In this document: positions 12,271-57,420 of the stretch, one piece after another
Position numbering within the stretch: the first letter of the stretch is position 1
Layout of the letters: each line of letters begins with the position of its first letter
Assembly: GCA_029204225.1 (NCBI GenBank)
Contig: CM055099.1
Location: 49,278,014 to 49,342,013 of the forward strand
Source of the DNA: Diphasiastrum complanatum
Lineage: Eukaryota > Streptophyta > Lycopodiopsida > Lycopodiales > Lycopodiaceae
Direction: 5' to 3'
Length of the DNA: 64,000 nt
Program-made: the position numbers and the translations under genes
Notes under the pieces: model-generated
Told to the model about the DNA's origin: nothing
Databases searched by the model: none
What the model saw: the letters and a program-made list of their open reading frames with translations, nothing else

Positions 12271-12281
12271 GTATCCCCCAC
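12271..12281 (-). promoter_or_regulatory. Polypurine tract of the minus-strand element
   Basis: Minus-strand GGTGGGGGATA stands one base before the 3' LTR start TGCTGG; this is the usual position for second-strand priming. Confidence 0.6.
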
Positions 12282-13007
12282 CAAAATTGGTGGCGGTCCC
12301 ACGACACCTGCTAGATGTTATTGGGGACTTTTATTGGCTTCGTGCCGAATCTTGATTAAATGGTACTACATCTTCTCCATAAAGTCGAAGCGTGCAGTAT
12401 TAAAATCTAAATTGTGTGGCAGAAAACAACGATGGGCTCCGACAATCCACTTTGAGGTTGTCCATGATGTGAAGCGTGATTCCCAAGAGCCTCCCATCAT
12501 TGCTGCACAAAAGTATAAACGAGAAACCGGCAACTGATCTTTGATATTCTCTGAGGCTATCGCTTATTTGGATCGAATGCCAGAGGAGGGAGGCAATCAT
12601 CCCATCTGGTTGCCATTGACACCAACAGAGTTAGATCTTTTTCAAATAGTGCCGATTGTTGCACCATTGGATCTGGAGAGTGGACATACTCTCTTTGGTA
12701 CGCTTGTAAAGCCCGGTGGAAGTCCACTGAGATTGTCCAGTTGTAGGGCTGATGGATGATTGGCCAATTGGGCGTATGGATGGTGATTTTGTCCAAGCCA
12801 ATCTCGAATCTTTCCATTTATTCCTTCTTGACATTGGCACATAATAAGGATCGACCCGCAATTGGTGAGGGCTGGCGACATAACTCCTGATTGATTCCGG
12901 AGTTTTCTCAAAAATGGTAATTCTCCATGTCGACTGCTCTCCCAATGCAAATATTTTGTCCAACTCTTGGTCGGCCTCTATCTTGGAGTTCTTAAACTTC
13001 AGAACCC
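12282..13007 (-). other. Internal region of the minus-strand LTR element, unrecognised
   Basis: Several minus-strand frames of 66-110 codons overlap here. The longest continuous reading (about 12995-12631) contains ADQELDKIFALGEQSTWRIT. I do not recognise a gag or pol motif in any frame, so the element looks non-autonomous or too decayed. Confidence 0.4.
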
Positions 13008-15133
13008 AACCACTATGTATCTTTTATTGATGATTACTCTAGATACACTTGGATTGAACTTTTGGATTCCAAAAGTAAAGTGTTTGAAGCTTTTGTTAAG
13101 TTCATAACTCTAGTTGAAAATCAACTTGATGCTAGAATTAAAGTATTGAGAAGTGATAATGGTGGAGAGTATATCTCCACCAAGATGATAGAGTTTTGTA
13201 AATTCAATGGCATTAAGAGAGAACTTACATGTAGTTATAGTCCTCAACAAAATGGTATAGCCAAGAGGATGAATAGAACACTATGTGAGTGTGCTAAGGC
13301 TTTAAGGTTAGATGAGGCTATTATTTGTGCAACTTATTTGTGTAATAGATTGCCATGTAAGCCCATGGAGGCATAACATCTTATGAAGCTCTATTTTGTA
13401 AGAAGCCGAATCTTAAAGATCTAAGAATTTTTGGATCTACTTGCTATGTTTTTCAAGCATTAGATACAAGAAAAAAGGATGATCCTACTTCTATTAAAGG
13501 GATCTTTGTTGGTTATGCTGAAAATAGCAAGGGATATAGAGTCTATAATCCAATCACTAAGAAGATTTTAGTGAGTAGAGATGTTACTTTTGATGAAGGT
13601 AACTACTACAAGTTGAATGAGAAAGCTTCTAATCCAGCTTATGTCAAGGATCTTGTAAGGTTTGAGGAGGAGCCTACATGTGATCAAGATCTTGAAGATC
13701 CATCTCAAGATCCGGGGACTCCAAGGAGATCTACAAGAAGGAAGGTCGAGCCCTCAAGGCTCACCCATGTTGACAAAGGTGAACAAAGGGAAGGTCTACA
13801 TTCACTTACCTCTTACACTTTTCTAACTTCTATGTTTGATGAACCAAGTTGCTTTGAAAAAGCTATGGAGTCACAAGAATGGAGGAATGCCATGCAAAAA
13901 TAGTATGATGCTCTTATGGAGAATCATACATGGAAGCTTGTGGATCTTCCTCAAGGAAGAAAGCCACTTGAGTGCAAATGGATCTATAGATTGAAGTACA
14001 ATTAAGATGGGAGCATCAACAAATACAAGGCAAGGCTAGTGGCAAAGGGGTTCTTGCAAACCAAGGGAGTGGATTTTGATGAAACTTTTGCTCCTGTTGC
14101 TAAGCTAGTTTCCATAAGGTTGATTATTTCTCTTGCAACTACTTTCAATTGGCCTCTATTTCAACTTGATGTGACTAATGCTTTTCTCAATGGATATTTG
14201 GAAGAGGAGATTTTCATGAGGCAACCCAAGGGCTTCATCAAAGAAGATCAAGAGGAAAAAGTGTGTTTGTTGCTAAGAAGCCTTTATAGGCTTAAGCAAG
14301 CACCTAGAGCTTGGTACTCTAGGTTGAATACCTTCTTGAATTCTATTAAGTTTGTTGTAAGTGCTTATGATCCTTCTTTGTACTTAAGATTTAATGATGG
14401 TAAAATCATCATTCTCATTTTGTATGTTGATGACATTATCCTTAGTGGAAATGATCTTGATGGTATACAAGAAGTGAAAGTAGCATTGTTTAAGGAGTTT
14501 AGGATGGTGGATCTTGGTAATCTTCATTTCATATCAGGAATAGAAGTTTCAAGAGGCAAGGATTTGAGTTTTATTTGTCAATCCAAATATGCTTCTTCTA
14601 TCTTAGAAAAGTTTGAAATGAAAAATTGTAAAGGAGTAGAAACTCCTATGGAGCAAAATGTAAAAGTTTCCAATAGTGAGGATGAAGCATCCTTTGAGGA
14701 CATCACACTATATAGGAGACTTGTAGGCTCCATGATCTATCTTACTATAACTAGACCTGATCTAAGTTATAGTGTAGGCAAACTAAGCCAATCTATGAAA
14801 AATCCATTGGTTTGTCATTGGAAAAATGCAAAAAGGGTGTTGAGGTACATCTCGGCCACCAAGAACTTTGGCATTTTATATGATGGATCTAATCTTGCCT
14901 TAAGGGCATATTTGGATGCTGATTTTATAGGTGATAAGTTGGGTAGGAGGTCCACAAGTGCTTTTATTACCTTCCTTAGCAATGGCATAGTGTCTTGGCT
15001 TTCCAAAAAGCAAGATACTATTTCTCTATCTTCAACCGAATCGGAATACAAGGCACTAACATCCACAACAAAGGAGATCCTATGGTTGAAGAGGCTTTTG
15101 GTGGAATTGCAAGTCATGGAGGCCGAGGAGTAG
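13008..15133 (+). mobile_element. Ty1/copia pol fragment: integrase, RT, RNase H
   Basis: It starts within integrase (YVSFIDDYSRYTWIELLDSK), keeps LRSDNGGEY, then SYSPQQNG, CATYLCNRLP and SFGSTCY-type sequence. There is a frameshift near 13371 and in-frame stops near 13902 and 14004. From 14039 a 364-codon open stretch carries reverse transcriptase: VDFDETFAPVAKLVSIRLI, LDVTNAFLNGYLEE, LYRLKQAPRAWY, the catalytic LYVDDIILSG, and RNase H with LDADFIGDKLGRRSTS and LSSTESEYKAL. It ends after LWLKRLLVELQ, short of the usual RNase H C-terminus. Both ends are truncated and no LTR of its own is seen. It lies inside the minus-strand LTR element. Confidence 0.9.
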
Positions 15134-16230
15134 CCAGCAATATTTTGATCTGCTAGATCTATTCCATTTTTAAAAAATCTGATTGCTATATCGTGAAAAA
15201 GATTTTGAAATAAATTTCTCAGAATCCAAATCAGGATATATCAGATTTGATTCAAATTTTGATAGAGCTTGATCTGGAAAATCAGAATCTAAAAATAGGA
15301 CTTGCGAAGGTTCACTAGGCAAAGATTGGCTCGGCAAAAGGTTCAATAGTGCTATTTTTGAAAAACAAAAACTCTCTGATCAACTTTTTTGACAATTTCT
15401 TGGGAAATAACCTTCGCCGACCTCTCAAATGAAAGATCTGACACAGATAAAACTATGGAAAACCGGACGAAGGTTTTTGACACAAGAAAATACAGTTTCT
15501 GTAGTTTGACAAGGGTAAAAATCAAGATTTTCTATGATCTGAACAAGAAGAATCATTGCCAAACTCAAAAATAGTATTTTACTATAAATAGAGTGTTTTG
15601 GAAACGATCAAGAGTAATACTGGTATTTTTGCAAAAAAATGACTTTTTTGACAAAAATATGGCAATATGACAACTGATCCTCTGAAAACCTTTCTATTTT
15701 TAGTATTATTCTTTGTCGACCTGGCAATAGATAGATATTAATCACACCTATGCACAGTGAATCAGGCGAAGGTTCTTTTTCTGTATTTTTAGGATTTTGG
15801 TGTTTTTTGACGGTTTTTCTGATGTTTCTGAAAATCTGCTAGGAATTAATCTTTGCCCTTTAAACTGAAGGTTTTCTGATCAAAATCGAAGGTGTCTGCA
15901 ACTCAGCGAAGGTTTCCTGGAAGAGGGCAAAAAGTTATAAGCTCTGATGATGCTTTTTGCCTTCTTTTGACCAAAATCTGGCAGATTTGACCGGTTTTTG
16001 TTGTTTTTTCTAATATCTCAGGTCCAAATGGATCTTAAGATTGGTGATCTAAATAGCTTTCCTTGTTTAACAATCAAATTAGATTTCAAACAAGCAAATC
16101 CACTCAAATCAAGCAAAATCAATCCTAAACTAACCCTAAATGCAAATCTAACACTATTCATGCCACGACAAGATGCCTAATGCAAGGTAACCATCCAACA
16201 AGCATGCTGCAAACTGAAAAGTTGGTGTAG
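15134..16230 (-). other. Leader region of the minus-strand LTR element
   Basis: Non-coding sequence with blocks akin to 8600-9740 (CTTCGCCGACC, GCGAAGGTTTCCTGG, TCTGCTAGGAA). It lies between the primer site and the inserted copia fragment. Confidence 0.5.
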
Positions 16231-16249
16231 CTCTCCGGCAACGACGCCA
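16231..16249 (-). promoter_or_regulatory. Primer-binding site (minus), tRNA-Asp type
   Basis: CTCTCCGGCAACGACGCCA is the reverse complement of a tRNA-Asp primer site with one internal mismatch. It is four bases from the LTR starting at 16254. Confidence 0.75.
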
Positions 16250-16253
16250 GAAT

Positions 16254-16476
16254 TGTAGTGGGTTTCTTTCCTTGCCTAATCACATAGTTATTTGATTGAT
16301 TAGTTACAAGTCAATAAAAGTCCCGCAAAAAGGCCTAAAGTCCTTTTATTGACTTGTAACTAATCAATCAAATAACTATGTGATCATCGGGTTGGACTTA
16401 CACACGCAAGGTGCCAAATCCCTCTCACTTATTAACTAGAGTTAGGGTTGCCTTGGGATCCGCAAATCTTCCAACA
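16254..16476 (-). mobile_element. 5' LTR of the minus-strand element, internally deleted (223 bp)
   Basis: It begins TGTAGTGGG and ends CTTCCAACA, like the LTR at 11533-12270, but lacks about 545 bp of its middle. At the deletion point lies one arm of a 42-bp perfect inverted repeat. Confidence 0.75.
16279..16384. repeat. Perfect 42-bp inverted repeat, 22-nt loop
   Basis: 16279-16320 is the exact reverse complement of 16343-16384 (arm core CTTTTATTGACTTGTAACTA on the right). The loop is 16321-16342. The other LTR copy of this element has only the right arm. Confidence 0.95.
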
Positions 16477-17335
16477 AGAATCTACCTGCCAGAGACGAAT
16501 TGAGTGAAGACAATCAGAGACGTGAAGTTTGATGAGACTTGAACAATGGTCGATGATGATTCAGCCAGCTATGAAGTCTTAAAAAAGCACTACTACAGCC
16601 TGCCAACCATGATAGAGGGAGCAGAACCCAAACATTCAGACAAAGATGTTTAGATCCCACATCAGTTGAGCGACAAATCAGATGAAGAAAGGACAACAAA
16701 CATGTACCTTCAAAAGACGAAGGATTTCGGGCTATGTTACTCTTGTGATGCCATATTTCAAATGCACTCCTACAACGATGCAAGTTGGGCATCACTCAAG
16801 GACGACTATAAAAGTTTCTCAGGAGGGTGCATCATTGCAGCGAATGCAACAATTCTCTGGGTCAACAAGACTATCACTGCTCAATCATCCTACGAAGCAG
16901 ACCATATTGCAACCGTAAAAATGGCCAACGAACTCACATGGCTCAGACAGTTCCTCGACAAACTGGGTGTGACGACCAAAGAGCCTCTGATCTTGCAGAT
17001 GGATAATAGTTCTGCTATACATTTGACGAAGAATCTCGTGTTTCGTTCGAGAACGAAACACATTTCAATTAGGTGTCATCTGATAAGGGACCTAGTCGAA
17101 AAGAACAACCTGAAAACCACCTTCATCGGAATGAAACAGATGGTAGCAGACATCTTTACCAAGCCCTTAGACAAAGGATTGTTTGAGAGGTAGAGGAAGA
17201 GTCTGAGAATAGCAAAGCTACCATGCTTTGAGAGGGAGCTAAAGAAACTAAATGTTTCTACCCACGAAGCTTTGTTAGCTTTCGAGTTCGAGTCTATAGA
17301 ACTACAAGGGAGCTGCCCATAGGCAAAATCCATCC
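16477..17335 (+). mobile_element. Ty1/copia element, right part (linker, RNase H, 3' end)
   Basis: Directly after the inserted LTR the copia frame resumes with RIYLPET and TIRDVKFDET, the standard linker after integrase. A 175-codon frame from 16666 holds RNase H: MHSYNDASWASLKDDYKSF, ANATILWVNKTITAQSSYEA, LQMDNSSAIHLTKN, RTKHISIRCHLIRDLVEK and ADIFTKPLDKGLFER. Most of RT is missing. Purine-rich tracts at 17228-17240 and 17304-17314 are candidate polypurine tracts. Confidence 0.85.
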
Positions 17336-17367
17336 TAAACCATAATCGTCACATAATGGCTTGAAGG

Positions 17368-17445
17368 TGAGGTCAAATGTTCGAAGACCGAAGGACACTA
17401 GAAGGCGAAGGTCAAATGTTTGAAGACCGAAGGAGCTCAAAGGCG
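17368..17445 (+). repeat. Two-copy tandem repeat, about 37 bp
   Basis: GGTCAAATGTTCGAAGACCG followed by AAGGACACTAGAAGGCGA recurs immediately as GGTCAAATGTTTGAAGACCG with AAGGAGCTCAAAGGCGAA. It lies just past the copia coding end, probably in its 3' LTR. Confidence 0.75.
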
Positions 17446-21061
<3,616 letters not shown>

Positions 21062-21453
21062 GGTCAATCTCATGTGGTCTACAATGCTATTAAACAAAAG
21101 CAATTGATTCCAAAGGCAGTTATGTGCAAGTGGAAAATGTATTTAGTAAACATCGAAATGGTTCCTAGTGTTTTAGGCCGTTGATAATAATCTTTACGAG
21201 GTATTTATGCTGCTCATTTGCAATTGGTTGGTGGATAATTCCAGCTTGAAGTTACAAGGTCAATCTCCTGTGGTCTACAATGCTATTAAACAAAAGCAAT
21301 TGATTCCAAAGGCATTTATGTGCAAGTGAAAAATGTATTTAGTAAACATCGAAATGGTTCCTAGTGTTTTGGGCCGTTGATAATAATCTTTACGAGGTAT
21401 TTAAGCTGCTCATTTGCAATTGGTTGGTGGATAATTCCAGCTTGAAGTTACAA
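21062..21453. repeat. Tandem duplication of a 196-bp unit
   Basis: 21062-21257 and 21258-21453 are adjacent copies of equal length, both starting GGTCAATCTC and ending GAAGTTACAA, with only a few substitutions. The small differences imply a fairly recent duplication. No coding content recognised. Confidence 0.95.
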
Positions 21454-23173
21454 AACATAAAATATTCCCAAGTTCGACTGTGATTGCCATTATTATGGAA
21501 ATTTGTAAGTTTGTAGTAAGCATCTAGTTTTTACTATTAGGGCCATGGAGCACCAGTAGCTTGAAGCTACATCGCAGTTCAAAATGATCATGTTCAAGGG
21601 TGAATCAGAACTGATCCTAACAATTTATTATTGAGCCATCAATCCAATAATGTGTATTCTACCCTCTCAAAATTCACCTTTCAGGGTGCCAGTATTAGTA
21701 ATTCATTTCCTTTACAGTAATCATATAGTTATTGACTCTACAACCAAGATATTTGTCTCATAGAGAATATGACGGTGATGTTCACAAGAAAATGTGCAAG
21801 ATTCTATAAATATCTTATTGATGTATTTGCAAATATTTTTGTTGGTATTCAGCTTGTTACCTTAATTGCTAGTTTCCGCATTTCTTTATTCAGTAAGGGA
21901 TATCTTTATGTTTTACTCAAATATATTGCCAAGTCCATAGATTCGCTAAATAGTTTTTTCTTCTGTCATTCCTAAACAGCCCAAAAACCTCAATAACAGG
22001 TTATGCAGCATGAAAGTGTCCTGAATTCATTTCACACATCTTTAAATCCAAGTCTAAGAACCAAACTACAGCTCAAAAAAGATCATATTGTGTCTCATTA
22101 GAAAATTCCAGCTTGTGTGACGTGCCTCTAGGGTTAAGCCTGAGGACCTCCTTGTTAATATATGGCCGCCCTAACTGGTAGAAAACTCTTGGGAAAATTC
22201 AATCCCCGATGCATTTTAATGTTTAAGTTGTTAGAAAGGTGAACCAAAGCATTTGTCAAAACTATCAAGGCGAGTTGACAATGCTCTAACATTCACATGC
22301 TTAGCTCATAGAGCTTAACAATTGTGACTAATAGCAAGCATTTCCACAGGTCTGCTGAGTCACAATGATGTGCCCTAGGTGTGCTTGCATATGTCTCCAT
22401 GCATGAATGCAGACATGTGTGCATATGTACCCACAACGAATTTCTCTGTCACTACGAGCTACAAAAGACTCTCTTTGCTTCTGTCCATCAGACATCTCCA
22501 ATACTTGAGCACAGAAAGATGCTCTTCATCTAGGACAAATCTAGAGGCTTTAATTTGCAAGCATACCTACATTCATGCCATATATCTTGGTTTTTTATAT
22601 GCCTCAATATTGTGCACCCACATAAAACAACAAAAATCATCCTAATCAAGCTAACTTTCAAGCAAGTCTATCACCAGAGCTAGACCAACTACGCAAAAAA
22701 TAGTGAAAATTCACTTCAAATATCATGCTTCTTTCATTGACCATAATTGGCAATTGCAATCCCCCCCACAAAATGCAATCCAGGATAAAACATACCATGC
22801 TTGTACTTCATTACACTATGGTACATTACCTACTGAGATCAAGATGCCTTTTAAAGGTATGAGTACAGCTCAGTCATAAAAGGTCTTAGAAGGTGAATAC
22901 AGTTGATACTGAAGTATCATTGTCTGAAGCTCAGAATTCTCTGGAATGGCTCAATCCATTCTTGAAACAGTATCCTTTGATTGTTCAAAGAAATTGCAAC
23001 CTACGAAACGAATAATTAAATATGAATTCGCTTGGTTTTGTCAATAGGTAGTTGCACTCAAACTAACCACCCCATAAGATTCTTGGTTTCATCTGAATAG
23101 CCAAATAAAATAACTCATACATGGAAAAGATATCACTATGTAGGTGGCGATGGCCATCGATCCCTATGCTATA
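21454..23173. other. No recognisable gene
   Basis: Intergenic sequence downstream of the ARF-GAP gene. Small ORFs at 21769-21975 and 22379-22645 have no family signature. Confidence 0.45.
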
Positions 23174-23307
23174 AAATCCCTCCATTTTCTAAAGCTCAAA
23201 ATACTCGGGTGGTTCAATCGACTCTATTTGAGAATGTGTCAAATCCCTCCATTTTCTAAAGCTCAAAATACTCGGGTGGTTCAATCGACTCTATTTGAGA
23301 ATGTGTC
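23174..23307. repeat. Tandem duplication of a 67-bp unit
   Basis: 23174-23240 and 23241-23307 appear identical (AAATCCCTCC to GAGAATGTGTC). Confidence 0.95.
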
Positions 23308-23599
23308 TTAAGCTTTATTGCTCAAAAAGTACCTATTGCAACCCCGAACCACCGCACAACATGACATACAATAGAAGAAATTACAATAATGAGATAAACA
23401 AATAAATATAATCCTCTGCTTGATAATGGTGTTATGGTATAACACTCAAATTGAACTTCTGTCGGTCCTTGGCTTTATTAACAATTGTGAAATTGAGAAC
23501 TGCCACCGAGACTCTTAAGATACTGAATAAATGCACTTGAAAGCACAAAACACTCACACAGACCATAGTAAAAAGCAGATGATTTGAATTCAATGTTAG

Positions 23600-23891
23600 A
23601 TACCTTCCCCATGTAATTTGGCAAGGCATCTAGAACTAGTAGTCAGGATTAAACGATTGGTAATACAAAGAAGTGGTTCTACAACAAGTCCCTTCAGGAG
23701 ATGCACTGCTGAAGAAAAATTCCACACTATCCACAATTTATGCGCTCCTGCAGGCCATGCCACAAACTTCAGAGGATAACAGACAAAATGTTTGGCATGT
23801 TGCAGACACTGCAGAAACATTATTTGCAGGGATGATCCAGCAGGACATGTTTCTTGCACGAAATAAGCTCAAGATATAATGGCATTGTACC
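23600..23891 (-). other. Probable 3' UTR of the ARF-GAP gene
   Basis: Minus-strand sequence immediately after the stop codon at 23892. An 87-codon frame here has no family motif. The end point is not marked by a clear poly(A) signal. Confidence 0.45.
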
Positions 23892-55247
<31,356 letters not shown>

Positions 55248-55745
55248 GCTGGCCGGCCACTGCAGCCCCTTCACCCTCCTCAATTGCGCATCTCCCTGCC
55301 TAAAGACAGGCGTCTGACCCTGATAGGAGCACCAACGTCTCAGAATGGGCGTTGATCAGATCTAAACCGCCCTGGATCGTCAGATCGATTGATGGACTGC
55401 TTGCCCTAAAATCAAAAGCCTCAGAGATTCTTAGAAGCAGCTGCTTAACCTGTATATGTAAGAATGCTTCCGAACGAAAGACGATACAGAAGATGTGGTT
55501 ATGGAAGAGGAAGAGGAAAAGGATGGCGGCCTGTCTCTGTTCCCAGAGCTATGGATTGATCGAAGCTCGCAGGCGGAGTAGATCTGCTCTGGATCGCAAA
55601 GACAGGAGGAGAAGAAAAAATAAAAGGAGAAATAGAGGAGAGGAGAGGAGTACGCCTATTGCCCGGGGGCAGTCTCGCATTTTGCGAGCACCTGACCAAA
55701 CGTTTCTTTTTTTTTTTAAGTGGCTGCCCGGACGTCACGTGTCCA
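55248..55745 (-). promoter_or_regulatory. ARF-GAP 5' leader and core promoter region
   Basis: Minus-strand CT-rich tracts (CTCCTCTCCTCTCCTC; CCTCTTCCTCTTCC) look like a plant pyrimidine-rich leader. GACGTCACGTGTCC at 55731-55744 is a G-box/C-box bZIP-type motif. A 3-codon upstream ORF (ATGCGCAATTGA, 55291-55280) and a longer one starting ATGCGAGAC precede the main start. Confidence 0.5.
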
Positions 55746-55770
55746 GCATTTTTGCAAGGTAACTAGGAGG

Positions 55771-55780
55771 GAATATATAC
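55771..55780 (-). promoter_or_regulatory. Candidate TATA box (minus)
   Basis: GTATATATTC on the minus strand, about 520 nt upstream of the ARF-GAP ATG. The G-box lies downstream of it, so a TATA-less start in the CT tract is an alternative. Confidence 0.3.
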
Positions 55781-55800
55781 AGAAACCACCCAGTAGCTTG

Positions 55801-56040
55801 CATGTGTGTGTGTGTGCGCGCCTAGGTGCCAAGCGCCACCCGCCCTGCCCAAGACCGCGGCCCGGCGCCGTGGGGGCCCGCGACCTAGCGCCGCTAGCCA
55901 AAAAATCTTCGCGCCCCGAATTTTGGTGGGCACCCCCTCGGACACGCGTCAAGGCGCTTGGGGGGCACCGGGGCCAAACCCCTCCCACGCACGGCCCGTG
56001 CTCTAAAGCCCCAGCGGGGGGGGGGGGGGGGGTGTCCAAA
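55801..56040. other. GC-rich, CpG-rich block with G17 run
   Basis: Strongly GC-rich against an AT-rich background, starting with (GT)n/GCGC and ending in a run of G at 56016-56032. Located just upstream of the ARF-GAP promoter. ORFs on both strands are composition artefacts. Confidence 0.6.
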
Positions 56041-56044
56041 GGGC

Positions 56045-56850
56045 CTTAATGGCACGATGAGTTTTGAGCTTGTTTTTACTTAGATTATTTTTTGAATACT
56101 TCCCACACGTGTGAGTGAGAGTTGGAAGTGATTGAATGCATGTAGTAGTGTGTTTTTGCCATAGGATTCAAGATTGATCTTGAATCTCAATCTAGTCTTG
56201 ATCTTGGTGCATCTACACACCTTAGGAGATCACAAGTACATGTAGTGGACAGTCCACACGTGTGAAATTTAACATGATAAACATTGGGAAAGGGAGGCGG
56301 GCAGCAAGATGTGGTTGTAAATTCAGTCCCTTTGTGAGTCTTTGGGAGCTTGTGTCTTGCTTGAGAGGTAATTCAAAGAAATCCCAATACACTATCTTTA
56401 AAGCCTACCACCGATCTCATCATGAATATCCATATTTTGCCAAGTTCATTATTAAAACCATTGACAAGCTTCCAAGTGTTGCACACAAGGCCAACATCCA
56501 AGAGGTCAGACCGGACATAACATATATAGTGCCAACTTGCACTTTACAAAGGTCGTTGTGGAGGTGGTTGTATAGTGTTGGTGGTCAAACTTGGGTGCAC
56601 GCCACCACCAAGGCACCTCCACTATTGTGAGATTGTCATTGGTTTTTGGCCTTGTCTTATGATTATTAACAGGCCTAGTTGGGTTGGATAATTTTAAGCA
56701 TTTTATTTATAATCGTTGGCTTCAAGCCCTATAATACACCTTTTGAAATCAGAGGTTTGGTCATCCAAAACATTTATGTCCTTACAGTCCATGTGGTATC
56801 AATAGTTTGGGTCTTTGGCGTCTTATGCTAGGACTTTGCATGAATTGACT
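56045..56850. other. No recognisable gene
   Basis: A 122-codon plus ORF at 56262-56630 has no family signature; left uncalled. Confidence 0.4.
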
Positions 56851-57420
56851 AGGTCTACCAATCAAAAACCTTCGATCAGGTCTAGTAATGGTTAACCACA
56901 TGAGGCTTCCAATTAGCTTTCTTTAAGTGTCTCAAATAATGCTTCACTATTTCTTATAGTGAGCTTACAATTTGTCTCCGATGGAGTTGCAATTGACTTA
57001 CAACCGTCCATATTGAATTCCTTAATAATAGACTTACAATACTTGTCTTGACAGATAAAAGTTGTATTATGTTACGTATAGACCTCTATCCTAATACATA
57101 ATGTAACAAACCAAGATCCTTCATTTTAAACTCTTGGTTAAGTGCTATCTTGATCTTATCAAATTCCACATCAATATTTTCTATGAGAACTGTGTTATCA
57201 ACATAAAGTAGAAGCAAGGTGGTGTGAACTATATCAATCATGAAGTAAAGTGAGTGATCATGCTCGCTCATAATAAATCCAAAACCAAGCAAGCATGGAG
57301 TCGAGCATACCAAGTTCTTGGGGCTTGCTTGAGCCCATACAAGTTTTTCTTCAAAAAACAAACAAGATCTTCCTTACCATGCTCCATGTAACACTCGGGT
57401 TGCTCCAGATAATATTCTTT
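56850..57420 (-). mobile_element. Ty1/copia RT fragment, cut by an LTR
   Basis: Minus strand: YLEQPECYMEHGKEDLVCFL, NLYGLKQAPRTWYARLHACL, LLLYVDNTVLIENID (catalytic YVDD reads YVDN), FKMKDLGLLHYVLG, then decayed KEFNMDGCKSIATPSETN. The frame is cut at 57420 by the LTR of the next element. Confidence 0.85.

Noticed and set aside
12148-12537. 129-codon plus ORF
   Set aside because: It crosses the end of the minus-strand LTR and its polypurine tract.
23596-23859. 87-codon minus ORF downstream of the ARF-GAP stop
   Set aside because: Lies in the expected 3' UTR and has no motif.
55352-55762. 136-codon plus-strand ORF rich in Arg/Lys
   Set aside because: It is antisense to the CT-rich leader of the ARF-GAP gene and is explained by composition.
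55716-56049. Overlapping ORFs on both strands in the GC-rich block
   Set aside because: Open in several frames at once because stops are rare in GC-rich DNA; no family motif.
56262-56630. 122-codon plus ORF
   Set aside because: No recognisable domain, no promoter context, and surrounded by transposon debris.
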